Below, one piece after another: positions 32,420 to 40,932 of a stretch of 64,000 bases of DNA. How positions within the stretch are numbered: the stretch's first letter is position 1; each line of letters begins with the position of its first letter. The stretch is from contig DATBIY010000077.1 of assembly GCA_036556695.1 (NCBI GenBank), positions 17,670-81,669 of the forward strand, given 5' to 3'. A program made the translations under genes and the position numbers. The notes below the pieces were generated by a model. The model did no database searches, was not told the DNA's origin, and worked only from the letters and a program-made list of their open reading frames with translations. The DNA comes from DASSCW01 sp036556695 (lineage in GTDB: Bacteria; Chloroflexota; Limnocylindria; QHBO01).

Positions 32420-34114
32420 TCAGTTCGGCGGGTCGTTCGGCCGGGTCGGCGAGAGGAAGGCGTCCATCGCTCGCCGGATCTGGTGGTCCGGGTCCATGTT
32501 GCGCCGCGCGGCCGCGATCTGCCGCCGCACCTCGGAGGGATCGGCCTCCTCCTCTTCGGTGGTGTCCGGGGCGCCGCCGTTGGTGGCCGCCACCGCGGCC
32601 GGCTTTTTCGCAGCAGGCGTCGCCGCGGTGGAGCCGGGCTCGGGCTCGACGCTGAACACCGCCCGATCAGCCGGCGGCGGAGTGGGCGGTTCCTCCGCCA
32701 CCGACGTGGGGCTCGGTGGCATCGCTGGGGGTGGATGGAGCGGCGGCGGCTGGGCCCCCGGAAGCTCGATGGGCTCGGTGCCAACGGTCGCCGTGGGGGA
32801 CGGCAGGGTGGCGGCGGATGCCGCCGGCGCGGCCTGCTCGACGGCTGGCTGGGCACCCATCGGCACCGGCTCCAGCGGCGAGGGCTCGGGCTCGCGGCTG
32901 TAGACCAGGCGCCGCGGCCGCGGATTGCCGCTCACCTGGTTCTTGCCCAGCGACTTGGCCTGGTACATCGCCCGGTCTGCGGCGATCATCAGCTCCTCGG
33001 CGCTGGTTCCGTCCTCCGGGCACGACACCAGGCCGATGCTCACGCTGGTCAGCAGCTCGCCGCCGCCCACCGCCAGGCCGATCTCCTCGGCGCCGGCGCG
33101 GATCTTCTCGGCGACCACGAAGGCGCCGGCGAAGTCGGTTTCGGGCAGCAATACCAGGAACTCGTCGCCGCCGTAGCGGTAGGCCGTGTCGACCAGGCGG
33201 ATCGAGTGGCGGAAGACGTTGCCCAGCAGGCGAAGCACCTCGTCGCCGCGGTGATGGCCGTACAAGTCGTTCACCGCCTTGAGACCGTCCAGGTCGACCA
33301 TCAGCAGGCAGAAGCCGCGCTCGCTGCGACGCGTGCGCTGCACCTCCTCCTCGAGCGTCGGGAAGAGCTGGCTGCGGTTGTAGAGCCCGGTCAACGCGTC
33401 GGTGCGCGACATCTGGAGCACGGTGGCTCGCATCCGGCGCTCTCCCGAGGCGAAGACGCCGGCGACGTAGGCCAGCAGCCAGATCGAGCCGAGCTGCAGG
33501 CCGACGCGCAGCAGGTCCGTGGTGGAGTAGCTGGCCAGGTTGGGATCGATGGCCAGCACGCCCACGAAGGCCAGGCTGGCGACGGTGGCCACCACCAGCG
33601 CCATCGGCCCACCGAGTGCCAGGGCCACCGCCACGGCGACCAGGTTGTAGCCGAACACGAACGGCGAGGTGCCATAGCCGGTCAGCACCAGCAGCGCGGT
33701 GGTGAGGCCGATGGCCAGCAGCACCTCCAGCGCGATGACCGGCGTGACGCGGAAGCGCTTGGGCAGCAGGTCATGCAGCAGGACCACGGCGCCGACTGCG
33801 ATGGCTCCCACGATGTAGATGGCCGACTGGGCCTCGTCGTACGCGTTCGACAGGCCCACGCCGATGAGCACGGCGGCGATGGAGACCCACCACAGCACCC
33901 GCACGGCGGTGGCGTATGTGCTGCCGCTGCGACCGTCCAGCTCGCCGGTGATCGGCTCGTACTTGTCGGCAGGCGAGGCGGGCTGCAGCTGGCGCGTTGG
34001 CTCGGCGCCGGCGGGCTCGTCGCGCCGGGCTCGGAGCGCAGCCACTGCCGCCCCGCTCCCCAGGAGGACGGCGACTGCGGCGGTGACGATGAGGAAGATG
34101 AGCTCTGGAGGCAC
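32420..34114 (-). CDS. Membrane diguanylate cyclase with long Pro/Ala-rich tail
   Basis: A 564-residue protein. An N-terminal anchor is followed by a linker, then about six helices (residues about 70-220) and a GGDEF domain with RTDALTGLYNRSQLF, LMVDLDGLKAVNDLYGHHRG and the intact active-site loop YRYGGDEFLVLLPE (about residue 315). RLVD lies five residues before it, matching the RxxD product-inhibition site, so it should make c-di-GMP under feedback. After the cyclase come about 190 residues rich in Pro, Ala and Glu, ending in a short charged helix (EVRRQIAAARRNMDPDHQIR), which is unusual. GTG at 34114 has AGGA upstream. An in-frame GTG at 34135 is the alternative. Confidence 0.85.
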   Translation of the reverse strand: MPPELIFLIVTAAVAVLLGSGAAVAALRARRDEPAGAEPTRQLQPASPADKYEPITGELDGRSGSTYATAVRVLWWVSIAAVLIGVGLSNAYDEAQSAIYIVGAIAVGAVVLLHDLLPKRFRVTPVIALEVLLAIGLTTALLVLTGYGTSPFVFGYNLVAVAVALALGGPMALVVATVASLAFVGVLAIDPNLASYSTTDLLRVGLQLGSIWLLAYVAGVFASGERRMRATVLQMSRTDALTGLYNRSQLFPTLEEEVQRTRRSERGFCLLMVDLDGLKAVNDLYGHHRGDEVLRLLGNVFRHSIRLVDTAYRYGGDEFLVLLPETDFAGAFVVAEKIRAGAEEIGLAVGGGELLTSVSIGLVSCPEDGTSAEELMIAADRAMYQAKSLGKNQVSGNPRPRRLVYSREPEPSPLEPVPMGAQPAVEQAAPAASAATLPSPTATVGTEPIELPGAQPPPLHPPPAMPPSPTSVAEEPPTPPPADRAVFSVEPEPGSTAATPAAKKPAAVAATNGGAPDTTEEEEADPSEVRRQIAAARRNMDPDHQIRRAMDAFLSPTRPNDPPN

Positions 34115-34171
34115 GGCGTCCTGTCTTATGGGCACATCGGCGGGCAGGTGCCGGGCGCCGAGCTGGGTCGT

Positions 34172-34201
34172 AGTCTAAGGGTCCCATCGGACGCACCGCA
34201 A
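34172..34201 (-). promoter_or_regulatory. Possible promoter of the GGDEF gene
   Basis: On the minus strand TTGCGG (34196-34201) and TAGACT (34172-34177) are separated by 18 bases, upstream of the GTG at 34114. This is one of few places where both boxes can be proposed. Confidence 0.35.
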
Positions 34202-34303
34202 AGGTACCAACGCACCGAACCCACCCGTAGTACCCACGGCGTCGCGTGCGGTCACCACAATCGTGCCGAAACCCCTGCTCGCAGGCCGAGCGAGCGCCGG
34301 TGC

Positions 34304-34309
34304 TACACT
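34304..34309 (+). promoter_or_regulatory. Possible -10 of the LCP gene
   Basis: TACACT lies about 62 bases before the ATG at 34372. The same hexamer precedes flippase 1. No good -35 box is seen. Confidence 0.28.
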
Positions 34310-34371
34310 GCGAGACCCGCCCAGCAGCAGATGCCGCGCTGCAGCCAAGGTGGCGGTGATGCCAGGTGCAG

Positions 34372-35850
34372 ATGATCGACAACCCTCCTTCGCGCCATCC
34401 GGCGTTGGCCGCGATCCTCTCGTTCGTGTTCCCCGGATTGGGGCAGGCCTATGCCGGCAACCGCCGGCTGGCCGCCGTGTTCGCGTTGCCGGTGTTGCTC
34501 CTCATCCTCGCCGTGCTGGTCGCCGTGCTCACCGGCGGCCGGCAGCTGATGAACGCCTTCCTGTCCGCCTCGTTCCTCACCGCGCTGATCGCGCTCGACC
34601 TGGGGCTCATGGCCTGGCGGCTGTTCTCGATCGCGCAGGTCGGCCTGGTGCTGCCAGCCGCGCCACCCACCCTGGGTCCGGCACCGTCAGCCACGCGACG
34701 GCGCGGGGGCACCACGCTGCTGGTGGCCGTTCTGCTGCTGGCGACCGTGGGCATGCACGCGTGGGCGGGCGTGGTCATCGGGCAGCTGAACGAGACCCTT
34801 GGCGACGTATTCGGCGACAGCAGCGGCGCGGCCGGCGGTGCCGGGCAGCACGGCGGAAGCGGCGGAGGCCCGCTCAACCGGCCGGACTACGGCTGGGATG
34901 GCACGCAGCGCATCAACTTCCTGCTGCTGGGCATCGACAAGTCGACGACCCGCCTGCACGAGCACCTGACCGACACCATCCTGGCAGTCAGCGTGGACCC
35001 GGTTGCCAGGACGGCGGTGATGGTCTCCGTGCCGCGCGACACCGGATACCTGCCGCTGCCGGACCGCAGCGTCTACCCCGACGGCATCTACCCCAACAAG
35101 ATCAACGCCCTGTCCACCGAGGCATCTGCCGATCCGGCGCGCTGGTGCCCCGACCTGCCGGTCGATGCCGGCGAGATCTGCGGGCTGCGCACGCTGGAAC
35201 GGAGCATCGGGCTCTACCTGGGCATCCCGATCCACTACTACGCGACGGTCGACCTCAACGGGTTCATCGAGCTGATCGACTCGGTCGGTCCGCTGCGCCT
35301 GTGCCTTGACGGCACGCTGGACGATCCGACGTACCACCACCCGGGTGAGACGTGGCGCGAGACGCCGCGCGGCGTGCTGCTGCCGGCGGGATGCTCGGAT
35401 ACCTACGACGGCCGTATGACGCTGGCCTACGCGCGCGCTCGCAAGGGGACGCTGACCTTGCCAGATGGCACGGTGCAGCAGCTCAACGACTTCATGCGCG
35501 CAGAGCGGCAGCAGGAGGTCCTGCTGGAGCTGCGCCGTCAGTTCGCGTCGCTGGACCTGATCTTCCAGCTGCCGTCGGCGCTTCGCGCGGTGAGCGCCAC
35601 GGTGGCCACCGACTTCCCGCGCGACAAGGCCGGCGACCTGGCCTCCCTGCTGCCACTGATCACCGGGCCGAACATCGAGCGCGTGGTGCTGGGACTGCCG
35701 CGCTTCGTGGACCCGCCGCTCGATCCGCTGAACAACTACACCCTGATTCCGCGCCGCGATGACATCCGCCGCACCATGGCGCGCCTGTTCGGCGCTGATC
35801 AGCTCGAGGGCTGGTACGTGGCCAGCGACGCGCCCGGTCCCGACGCCTGA
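34372..35850 (+). CDS. LytR-CpsA-Psr (LCP) family glycopolymer ligase
   Basis: A 492-residue membrane protein. Residues about 10-30 contain LSFVFPGLGQAYAGN, a TM2-like hairpin often seen ahead of LCP domains. Two or three helices, then a Gly/Ser-rich linker, lead to the extracytoplasmic LCP domain: NFLLLGIDKSTTRLHEHLTD, TAVMVSVPRDTGYLPLP (conserved Arg), a long central region, and MTLAYARARKG (second conserved Arg). LCP proteins move polyprenyl-pyrophosphate-linked polymers, such as teichoic acids or capsule, onto peptidoglycan or proteins. That makes it a candidate for the last step for the polymer made at 3535-26289. An in-frame GTG at 34366 is an alternative start. ATG at 34372 has AGG at better spacing. 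Confidence 0.87.
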   Translation: MIDNPPSRHPALAAILSFVFPGLGQAYAGNRRLAAVFALPVLLLILAVLVAVLTGGRQLMNAFLSASFLTALIALDLGLMAWRLFSIAQVGLVLPAAPPTLGPAPSATRRRGGTTLLVAVLLLATVGMHAWAGVVIGQLNETLGDVFGDSSGAAGGAGQHGGSGGGPLNRPDYGWDGTQRINFLLLGIDKSTTRLHEHLTDTILAVSVDPVARTAVMVSVPRDTGYLPLPDRSVYPDGIYPNKINALSTEASADPARWCPDLPVDAGEICGLRTLERSIGLYLGIPIHYYATVDLNGFIELIDSVGPLRLCLDGTLDDPTYHHPGETWRETPRGVLLPAGCSDTYDGRMTLAYARARKGTLTLPDGTVQQLNDFMRAERQQEVLLELRRQFASLDLIFQLPSALRAVSATVATDFPRDKAGDLASLLPLITGPNIERVVLGLPRFVDPPLDPLNNYTLIPRRDDIRRTMARLFGADQLEGWYVASDAPGPDA

Positions 35851-35854
35851 GGCA

Positions 35855-36820
35855 TCAGCGCAGCGCCATCGCCGCCAGCACGACTCCCACGCCGGCCAGC
35901 AGGGCCGATACGGCCCACAGCAGCAGCGTGGCGCCTTGGTGCGAGATGCCGAGCCGCAGCAGGCGGTGATGCAGGTGCCGGCGATCGGGCCGGAAGATGG
36001 GGTACCCGGCCAGCAGGCGGGTGACGGCCACCCGCACGGTATCGGCCAGGGGCAGCGCCAGGATCAGGAGCGGCACCCAGGGTGGCACTCCGGGCCGGCC
36101 GATCTGGGTCAACATGATGGCTGCCGCCGCCAGGATGAAGCCGAGCACCATCGAGCCTGAGTCCCCCATGTGGATGCTCGACGGCGGAAGGTTGAAGCGC
36201 AGGAAGCCGAACACACCACCCGCGGCAGCGGCCAGGACCGGCTGGATGGGGCTGGAGCTTCCCTGTAGCAGGGCAACCGCCATGAATGCGGCGAAGCCGA
36301 TGAGCGCCACGCCGGCCGCCAGCCCATCGAGGCCGTCAATGAGGTTGACGGCGTTGATCACCGCCACCATCCACAGCATGGTGACCGGCAGCGCCCAGGC
36401 CTCCAGGCGGAGGCTGCCCCACGGTCCGTCGAGCCGATCGATTGATAGCCCCAGGCCGAACGTCGCCATCACGATGAAGATCTGCGCCGTCAGCTTCACC
36501 CGCGCCCGCAGGTTTTGGAGGTCGTCGAGCATTCCCAGGCCGGCGATCAGCGCCACGCCGGCCAGGATGGCTGGTAGGGGGCCTACCTCGATGCCGTAGC
36601 GCCGCCCGAAGACCGCGCGTGCCAGGACCAGGGCCACGGCCATGCCGAGGTAAAAGGAGGCGGCGATCGCCAGGCCGCCCAGTCGCGGAACGGCCACCTG
36701 GTGCACCTTGCGTCGACCCGGCGGGTCCAGCAGCCCGACGTTGTGCGCCACCTGGCGCACGAACGGCGTGAGGACGATGGCCGCCACGAACGCGACAAGG
36801 AAGGCAGTGCCCGAGATCAT
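35855..36820 (-). CDS. WecA/TagO-type polyprenyl-phosphate GlcNAc-1-P transferase
   Basis: A 321-residue integral membrane protein of the MraY/WecA family (PF00953) with about ten helices. Diagnostic pieces are LLDPPGRRKVHQVAVPRLGG near the N terminus, LGMLDDLQNL (DD pair), VINAVNLIDGLDGLAAG (the NLxDGxDG magnesium site), HMGDSGSMVLGF, and RRHLHHRLL, the His-rich cytoplasmic loop found in WecA/TagO rather than MraY. It loads a sugar phosphate onto undecaprenyl phosphate, the first step of Wzx/Wzy polymers and teichoic acids. ATG at 36820 fits the family N terminus. A TTG at 36898 would add 26 charged residues and abut the tRNA. It lies downstream of tRNA-Pro and may be read from the same promoter. 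Confidence 0.9.
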   Translation of the reverse strand: MISGTAFLVAFVAAIVLTPFVRQVAHNVGLLDPPGRRKVHQVAVPRLGGLAIAASFYLGMAVALVLARAVFGRRYGIEVGPLPAILAGVALIAGLGMLDDLQNLRARVKLTAQIFIVMATFGLGLSIDRLDGPWGSLRLEAWALPVTMLWMVAVINAVNLIDGLDGLAAGVALIGFAAFMAVALLQGSSSPIQPVLAAAAGGVFGFLRFNLPPSSIHMGDSGSMVLGFILAAAAIMLTQIGRPGVPPWVPLLILALPLADTVRVAVTRLLAGYPIFRPDRRHLHHRLLRLGISHQGATLLLWAVSALLAGVGVVLAAMALR

Positions 36821-36901
36821 GCGCCGTTCCGATGGCGGGAGCGGGCCATCGGCCAGGACGAAGACATGTGGCTCCTCAGTCGGCGCGGTGCGATCCAAGG
36901 T

Positions 36902-36978
36902 TGGTCGGGGCGGCCCGATTCGAACGGGCGACCTCCTGCTCCCAAAGCAGGTGCGCTACCAGGCTGCGCTACGCCCCG
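36902..36978 (-). tRNA. tRNA-Pro (anticodon TGG), CCA encoded
   Basis: On the minus strand a complete cloverleaf can be drawn. The acceptor stem CGGGGCG pairs with CGCCCCG, the D arm is GCGC...GCGC, and the anticodon stem CCTGC/GCAGG encloses the loop TTTGGGA with anticodon TGG (reads CCA and probably other Pro codons). The T arm is GCCCG-TTCGAAT-CGGGC. The discriminator A and an encoded CCA end at 36902. A TATCAT hexamer about 38 bases upstream (37016-37021) is a possible -10. Confidence 0.95.
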
Positions 36979-37307
36979 CCAGCTCCGGGAGGCCCGCGGC
37001 ATCCCGCTGCGGCGAATGATACCGGGCAGGTCGGAGATGCGAAGCCGCCGGCGTCGGCCCAAGGGAACGTTGCAGCGCGTCAACAACTTCCTCCCGGCAT
37101 GCTATGCAATGCAAACGCCTGCCAGTACCCTCCACCAGGACTTTTTTCACATATGCCGAATCTGGTGGCACCGCCATTTGACAGGGATCGTCCACCTGGA
37201 CGGCCTCCTGTTGTGTCCTGTGCACCGCCAACTCGACAGCCGGACCGATAACCAGCATGATGCTCGTCATTCATTCAGCTATGCCTTCGCATGAAGGGGG
37301 ACACCGG
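36979..37307. other. 329-base non-coding stretch with a possible stem-loop
   Basis: No credible gene on either strand. It holds the likely promoter region of tRNA-Pro (TATCAT, minus strand, 37016-37021). A perfect 7-bp inverted repeat CCACCAG/CTGGTGG lies at 37132-37138 and 37162-37168, around a 23-base loop containing six T. The right end carries the Shine-Dalgarno of the next gene (AAGGGGG, 37294-37300). Base composition looks less GC-rich than the surrounding genes. Confidence 0.4.
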
Positions 37308-38657
37308 ATGCGTCTTCGCCGCGTCGCCATATTTGCCCTGAGCCTGCTCCTGGTCCTGGCGCTCGCGCCGCCAGCAGCGGCGACCTCGACGGCTGTCCGC
37401 CGCGTGATCCGGACCTCGCAGTGGGGCACTCCCAGCCCTGATCCCACCGGCCTGGCCATGGTCAACGGTCAGCTGCTGGTCGTCGACTCCGAGGTGGATG
37501 AGACCCCGCTGGACCGCGGCCGCGACCTGTGGCGCATCACTCGCCGGGGCAGCGTGGTCAGCTCCATGACCACGCGCTTCAGCCGCGAGCTGACGGACGT
37601 CGCCACCGACGCGGCGAACAACTGGTACTTCTCCGACGACACACCCTTCGGCGGCGTACGCGGCCGCATCTTCGTCCAGAACATCGGCGCCGACGGCCGG
37701 TATGGCACTGCCGATGACAAGCGGCGATCGTTCGCCGCCGGCAGCTTCGGCTCAACCGATCCGGAGGGCCTGGCCTTCGGCGATGGCAGCCTGTGGATCA
37801 GCGACGGCACCAGCGGCAAGGTGTACCGCATCCAGCCCGGACCCAACGGCAAGATCGAGGGCGCGGGTGCCGATGACGTCATCACCGAGCTCGACCTCAC
37901 CGGCCTGGGCGTGCGCGACCTGGAGGGCCTCGAGTACTGGAGCGGCCGGCTGCTGGTGCTGGCCAACCAGCCGAACGCCGACATCCTGTCGGTCGATGCG
38001 ACCAGCGGCGCGCTGCTGAAGGTTTACGACCTGTCCACCGCCAACCTGCGGCATCCATCGGCCATCGCCTTCGGCCCGTCCAGTGACAACCCTGCCCGGC
38101 GCAGCTTCTACGTCGCCGATCGCGGATTCGACAACAACACCCATCCCAACGAGAACGACGGTCGGATCGTCGAGGTGCAGGCCATTGCCCGCCCGCCCAA
38201 CCTCATCAAGAACGGCGGCTTCGAGCGCGACCGCAACCGTGACGGTCGGCCCGACTCGTGGACGTTCAACACCCACTTCACCAGGAATGGGCTGACGCAC
38301 CACGACGGCAGCTTTTCGGGCCGCCACCGCGCGCCGGACGACGCCACCTACACCGTGCGCCAGGACCTGAACGACGTGGTGGCCGGTGAGACGTACCACT
38401 TCGAGGGCTGGACCAAGATCCCGGCACCGGGTGACGCCTTTACCTTCCGCATCAGGATCGTGTGGTTCGGCGCGAATGGCGCGAGGATTCTGACGTCCAA
38501 CCTCGACACGTTCACGACACAGCGCGCGCAATGGACCCAGTCGGTGCGCAACGTGCAGGCACCTGCCGGCACGGTGCGAGCCAAGCTGGTGATGTCCGTC
38601 AGCCAGCTGTCGAAGACGATCTACGTGGACGGCTTCTCGCTCACCGTCGTGTCGTGA
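37308..38657 (+). CDS. Secreted beta-propeller (SMP-30/SdiA-regulated-like) with C-terminal CBM-like domain
   Basis: A 449-residue secreted protein. Residues 1-29 are a signal peptide (RLRRVAIFALSLLLVLALAP, cleavage near AAA-TS). The body (about 30-285) has repeated propeller-blade patterns such as DPTGLAMVNGQLLVVDSE, DPEGLAFGDGSLWISDGTSG and DLEGLEYWSGRLLVLANQ, and ends RSFYVADRGFDNNTHPNEND. The last 160 residues begin NLIKNGGFERDRNRDGRPDS, the opening of CBM4_9-like jelly-roll domains. No catalytic residues can be assigned with confidence. ATG at 37308 has AAGGGGG upstream. The longer frame starting at 37257 would bury the signal peptide. Overlaps the next gene tail-to-tail by 17 bases. Confidence 0.75.
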   Translation: MRLRRVAIFALSLLLVLALAPPAAATSTAVRRVIRTSQWGTPSPDPTGLAMVNGQLLVVDSEVDETPLDRGRDLWRITRRGSVVSSMTTRFSRELTDVATDAANNWYFSDDTPFGGVRGRIFVQNIGADGRYGTADDKRRSFAAGSFGSTDPEGLAFGDGSLWISDGTSGKVYRIQPGPNGKIEGAGADDVITELDLTGLGVRDLEGLEYWSGRLLVLANQPNADILSVDATSGALLKVYDLSTANLRHPSAIAFGPSSDNPARRSFYVADRGFDNNTHPNENDGRIVEVQAIARPPNLIKNGGFERDRNRDGRPDSWTFNTHFTRNGLTHHDGSFSGRHRAPDDATYTVRQDLNDVVAGETYHFEGWTKIPAPGDAFTFRIRIVWFGANGARILTSNLDTFTTQRAQWTQSVRNVQAPAGTVRAKLVMSVSQLSKTIYVDGFSLTVVS

Positions 38658-39816
38658 GGCGGTTGACCACCGCCAGGTAGCGCTCGGCCTGGACCGGCCA
38701 GGCGTAGGCAGCCGCCTGTCGCCTGGCCTCCTGGCCCATTGCCGCGGTTCGCTGTGGGTCTGACGCCAGCTCGCTGATGGCCGATGCCAGCGCGTCCGCC
38801 TGGCCACCGGGCACGTAGCGCACCGCGCCCGCCGTGAAGTGGGCACGGAACGTCTCCAGGTCCGACGCCACGCTGGGCACGCCCATGGCGGCGAACTCCA
38901 GCAGCTTCTGCGACAGCGAGTAGCGCAGGTACGGCTCGTCGCGGCTCGGGACCAGGCCGATATCCGCGGCGGCCAGCAGGCCGGGTATCTCCTCCAGCTG
39001 CGCCCAGCCATGGAGCGTGACGCGGTCGGCGGTGCCGGTGCGCTGGATGGTGCGCTCCACCTCCTCGCGAAACGGACCCTCGCCGTAGACCTCCAGCCGC
39101 AGCGGAAGGTCTGCGCCGATGCGGGCCACCGCCTCGACGGCGATGTCGAGCCCGTACAGCCGCTGCAGATTGGAATGGTGGATCAGCCGCAGGGTGCCGT
39201 CCTCCATGAAGCGTCGGCGCGGGTGGTGCCCAGGATCGAAGAGCCGCGCATCGGCCGAGTTCATGACCACCGCGATCTTCTCGTCGGGAACGCCGCGCTC
39301 CAGCGACAGCTGGCGCAGCGGCTCGTGGACGGTGATCAGCGCATCGGCCACCGCCGCCGAGCCGCGGGCCACCGCGCCAACCAGCGGCAGCAGTGGACGC
39401 AGCAGCGGGTGGGTGAATCGGTCGCGGAAAAACTCCGGCATGTCCTCGTGCAGGTCCAGCAGCAGCGGCACGCCGGCCAGCCGCAGCGGCATGGCGGCAA
39501 AGGCCAGGAAGTCTGGCGGGCCAGCCACCTGGACCAGCTCGTAGCGCCGGCGTCGATGGTGCATCGCCAGCTGGACCGCGGCCATCCCGGCGAAGGCCAG
39601 GTACTCGGCCATGTGGCCGGCGAAGCCGGTGAAGGTGCGATCCAGCGGCAGGCGGATCGTCCGTTCTCCGGGTCGCTCGGACCTCGCGGGCTCGCCAGGG
39701 CGGCGCAGGCAGAAGACGTCCACCTCGTGGCCTGCGCCGATGAGCGCATCCGCCTGGCGCCGCACCCGCGTGTCGCCCGGGTAGACGGCATGCACCACGA
39801 CCGCGATGCGGCTCAA
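38641..39816 (-). CDS. GT4-family glycosyltransferase
   Basis: A 391-residue GT-B enzyme of the same branch as those at 16394 and 23992. It has IAVVVHAVYPGDTRVRRQAD at the N terminus, VPLLLDLHEDMPEFFRDRF, the donor domain LRLIHHSNLQRLYGLDIAVE and LRLEVYGEGPFREEVER, and YSLSQKLLEFAAMGVPSVAS in place of the classic E-x7-E region. The TTG start overlaps the mazG stop (TTGA, 39813-39816) and GAAGG lies upstream. No ATG or GTG is present near the conserved start. Being co-translated with mazG and a foldase gene says nothing clear about its glycan. A surface polymer is likely. Confidence 0.84.
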   Translation of the reverse strand: MSRIAVVVHAVYPGDTRVRRQADALIGAGHEVDVFCLRRPGEPARSERPGERTIRLPLDRTFTGFAGHMAEYLAFAGMAAVQLAMHHRRRRYELVQVAGPPDFLAFAAMPLRLAGVPLLLDLHEDMPEFFRDRFTHPLLRPLLPLVGAVARGSAAVADALITVHEPLRQLSLERGVPDEKIAVVMNSADARLFDPGHHPRRRFMEDGTLRLIHHSNLQRLYGLDIAVEAVARIGADLPLRLEVYGEGPFREEVERTIQRTGTADRVTLHGWAQLEEIPGLLAAADIGLVPSRDEPYLRYSLSQKLLEFAAMGVPSVASDLETFRAHFTAGAVRYVPGGQADALASAISELASDPQRTAAMGQEARRQAAAYAWPVQAERYLAVVNRLTTRR

Positions 39817-40925
39817 CCAGCCTTCACCTCGTTCCAGAGTGCGTCCTTGCCCTCGGGCGACAGGTCGGCGAGCACTTGCCCGCGCGAGGCGGCCAGCTGC
39901 TCGGCGCGCTCGTAGCGGAGGATCCAGCGCCGGTTCGCTGCGCGCAGCGCCTCCTCGGGGTCGAGCTTCAGCCAGCGCGCCAGGTTGACGGTGGCGAACA
40001 GGACGTCGCCCAGCTCGTGCAGCCGCTGGTCACGACCCTCGTCGCCCGCGGCCCCGGCCTCGTGCAGCTCGGCCAGCTCCTCGTGGACCTTGTCCCACAC
40101 GCCTTCGATGGCCGGCCAGTCCCAGCCCAGCGAGCTGGCGCGCTCCTGGATCTCGCGGCTGGCAGGCAGCGCCGGCAGGGCGCGAGCGATGCCGGCAAAC
40201 GGCGACGGGGCAGACCCGGCATCGGCCCGCTCACGTGCCTTGATGGACTCCCAGTTGCGGAGCACCTCCGCGGCGTCGGCCACCTCAACGTCGCCGAACA
40301 CGTGCGGATGACGGCGCACGATCTTGGCGCCCAACGTGCGGTACACGTCGGTCAGGTCGAAGGCGCCCTCCTCGGCTGCCAGCTGGGCGTGCAGAATCAC
40401 CTGCAGGAAGAGGTCGCCCAGCTCCTCCGCCAGGTCGGCCGGCTCGCCGCGCTCGATGGCGTCCACCGTCTCGTACGCCTCCTCCAGCACGAAGGGACGC
40501 AGCGTGGCGTGCGTCTGGCGGCGGTCCCACGGGCAACCGTCCGGGGCGCGAAGCCGGGCCGAGATGGCTGCCATGCCGTGTGGGCTGGCCAGGTTGTCGA
40601 GCGGCGGCAGCGCCCTAAGCAGCCAGTCGCCGCCGGCCAGCTCGGCGTCGGTGAGCTCTTCGAGGGCTCGCGGCGCACCGGAAGGCAGCGGGTGGACCGG
40701 GTGCCGCGGCGGGTAGAGCGCCAGCAGCACGTCGCGCGCCGAACGCCGGGCATGGCGTCCCGGCAGCGCTCCCGGCGCGCCGTCCCCGGTGGCGCGCAGC
40801 ACGACGAGTGGCAGGGACGGGTCGAAGGCAATCGCTGCCAGCCGGGCAGCGGAGGCGACCTGCAGCCCGTCGCCGGGGTCGAGGCCTGCAGCGGCCATCA
40901 GCGCGTCGAGCGACCGACCGGCCAC
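39813..40925 (-). CDS. mazG: Nucleoside triphosphate pyrophosphohydrolase MazG
   Basis: A 370-residue protein. The N-terminal 110 residues are a poorly conserved extension (FDPSLPLVVLRATGDGAPGA) that could be a remnant of the methylase-like domain fused to MazG in some Gram-positive bacteria. The catalytic module begins with LRAPDGCPWDRRQTHATLRP, then EEAYETVDAIERGEPADLAE and ELGDLFLQVILHAQLA give the EExxE and ExxD metal-binding residues. A second MazG copy near the C terminus has KVHEELAELHEAG and LHELGDVLFATVNLARWL. It hydrolyses non-canonical and excess NTPs to NMPs. GTG start, 7 bases after the foldase stop. Confidence 0.9.
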   Translation of the reverse strand: MAGRSLDALMAAAGLDPGDGLQVASAARLAAIAFDPSLPLVVLRATGDGAPGALPGRHARRSARDVLLALYPPRHPVHPLPSGAPRALEELTDAELAGGDWLLRALPPLDNLASPHGMAAISARLRAPDGCPWDRRQTHATLRPFVLEEAYETVDAIERGEPADLAEELGDLFLQVILHAQLAAEEGAFDLTDVYRTLGAKIVRRHPHVFGDVEVADAAEVLRNWESIKARERADAGSAPSPFAGIARALPALPASREIQERASSLGWDWPAIEGVWDKVHEELAELHEAGAAGDEGRDQRLHELGDVLFATVNLARWLKLDPEEALRAANRRWILRYERAEQLAASRGQVLADLSPEGKDALWNEVKAG

Positions 40926-40932
40926 CTGGCGC

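Noticed and set aside
36821..36898. TTG start at 36898 for the WecA-like gene
   Set aside because: It would place the start 4 bases from the tRNA CCA end and add a charged N-terminal stretch unlike the family. ATG at 36820 leads directly into the first membrane helix.
37176..37181. TTGACA in the 36979-37307 gap as a -35 box
   Set aside because: No -10-like hexamer lies 16-19 bases downstream, and the next gene starts too far away for it to be assigned.
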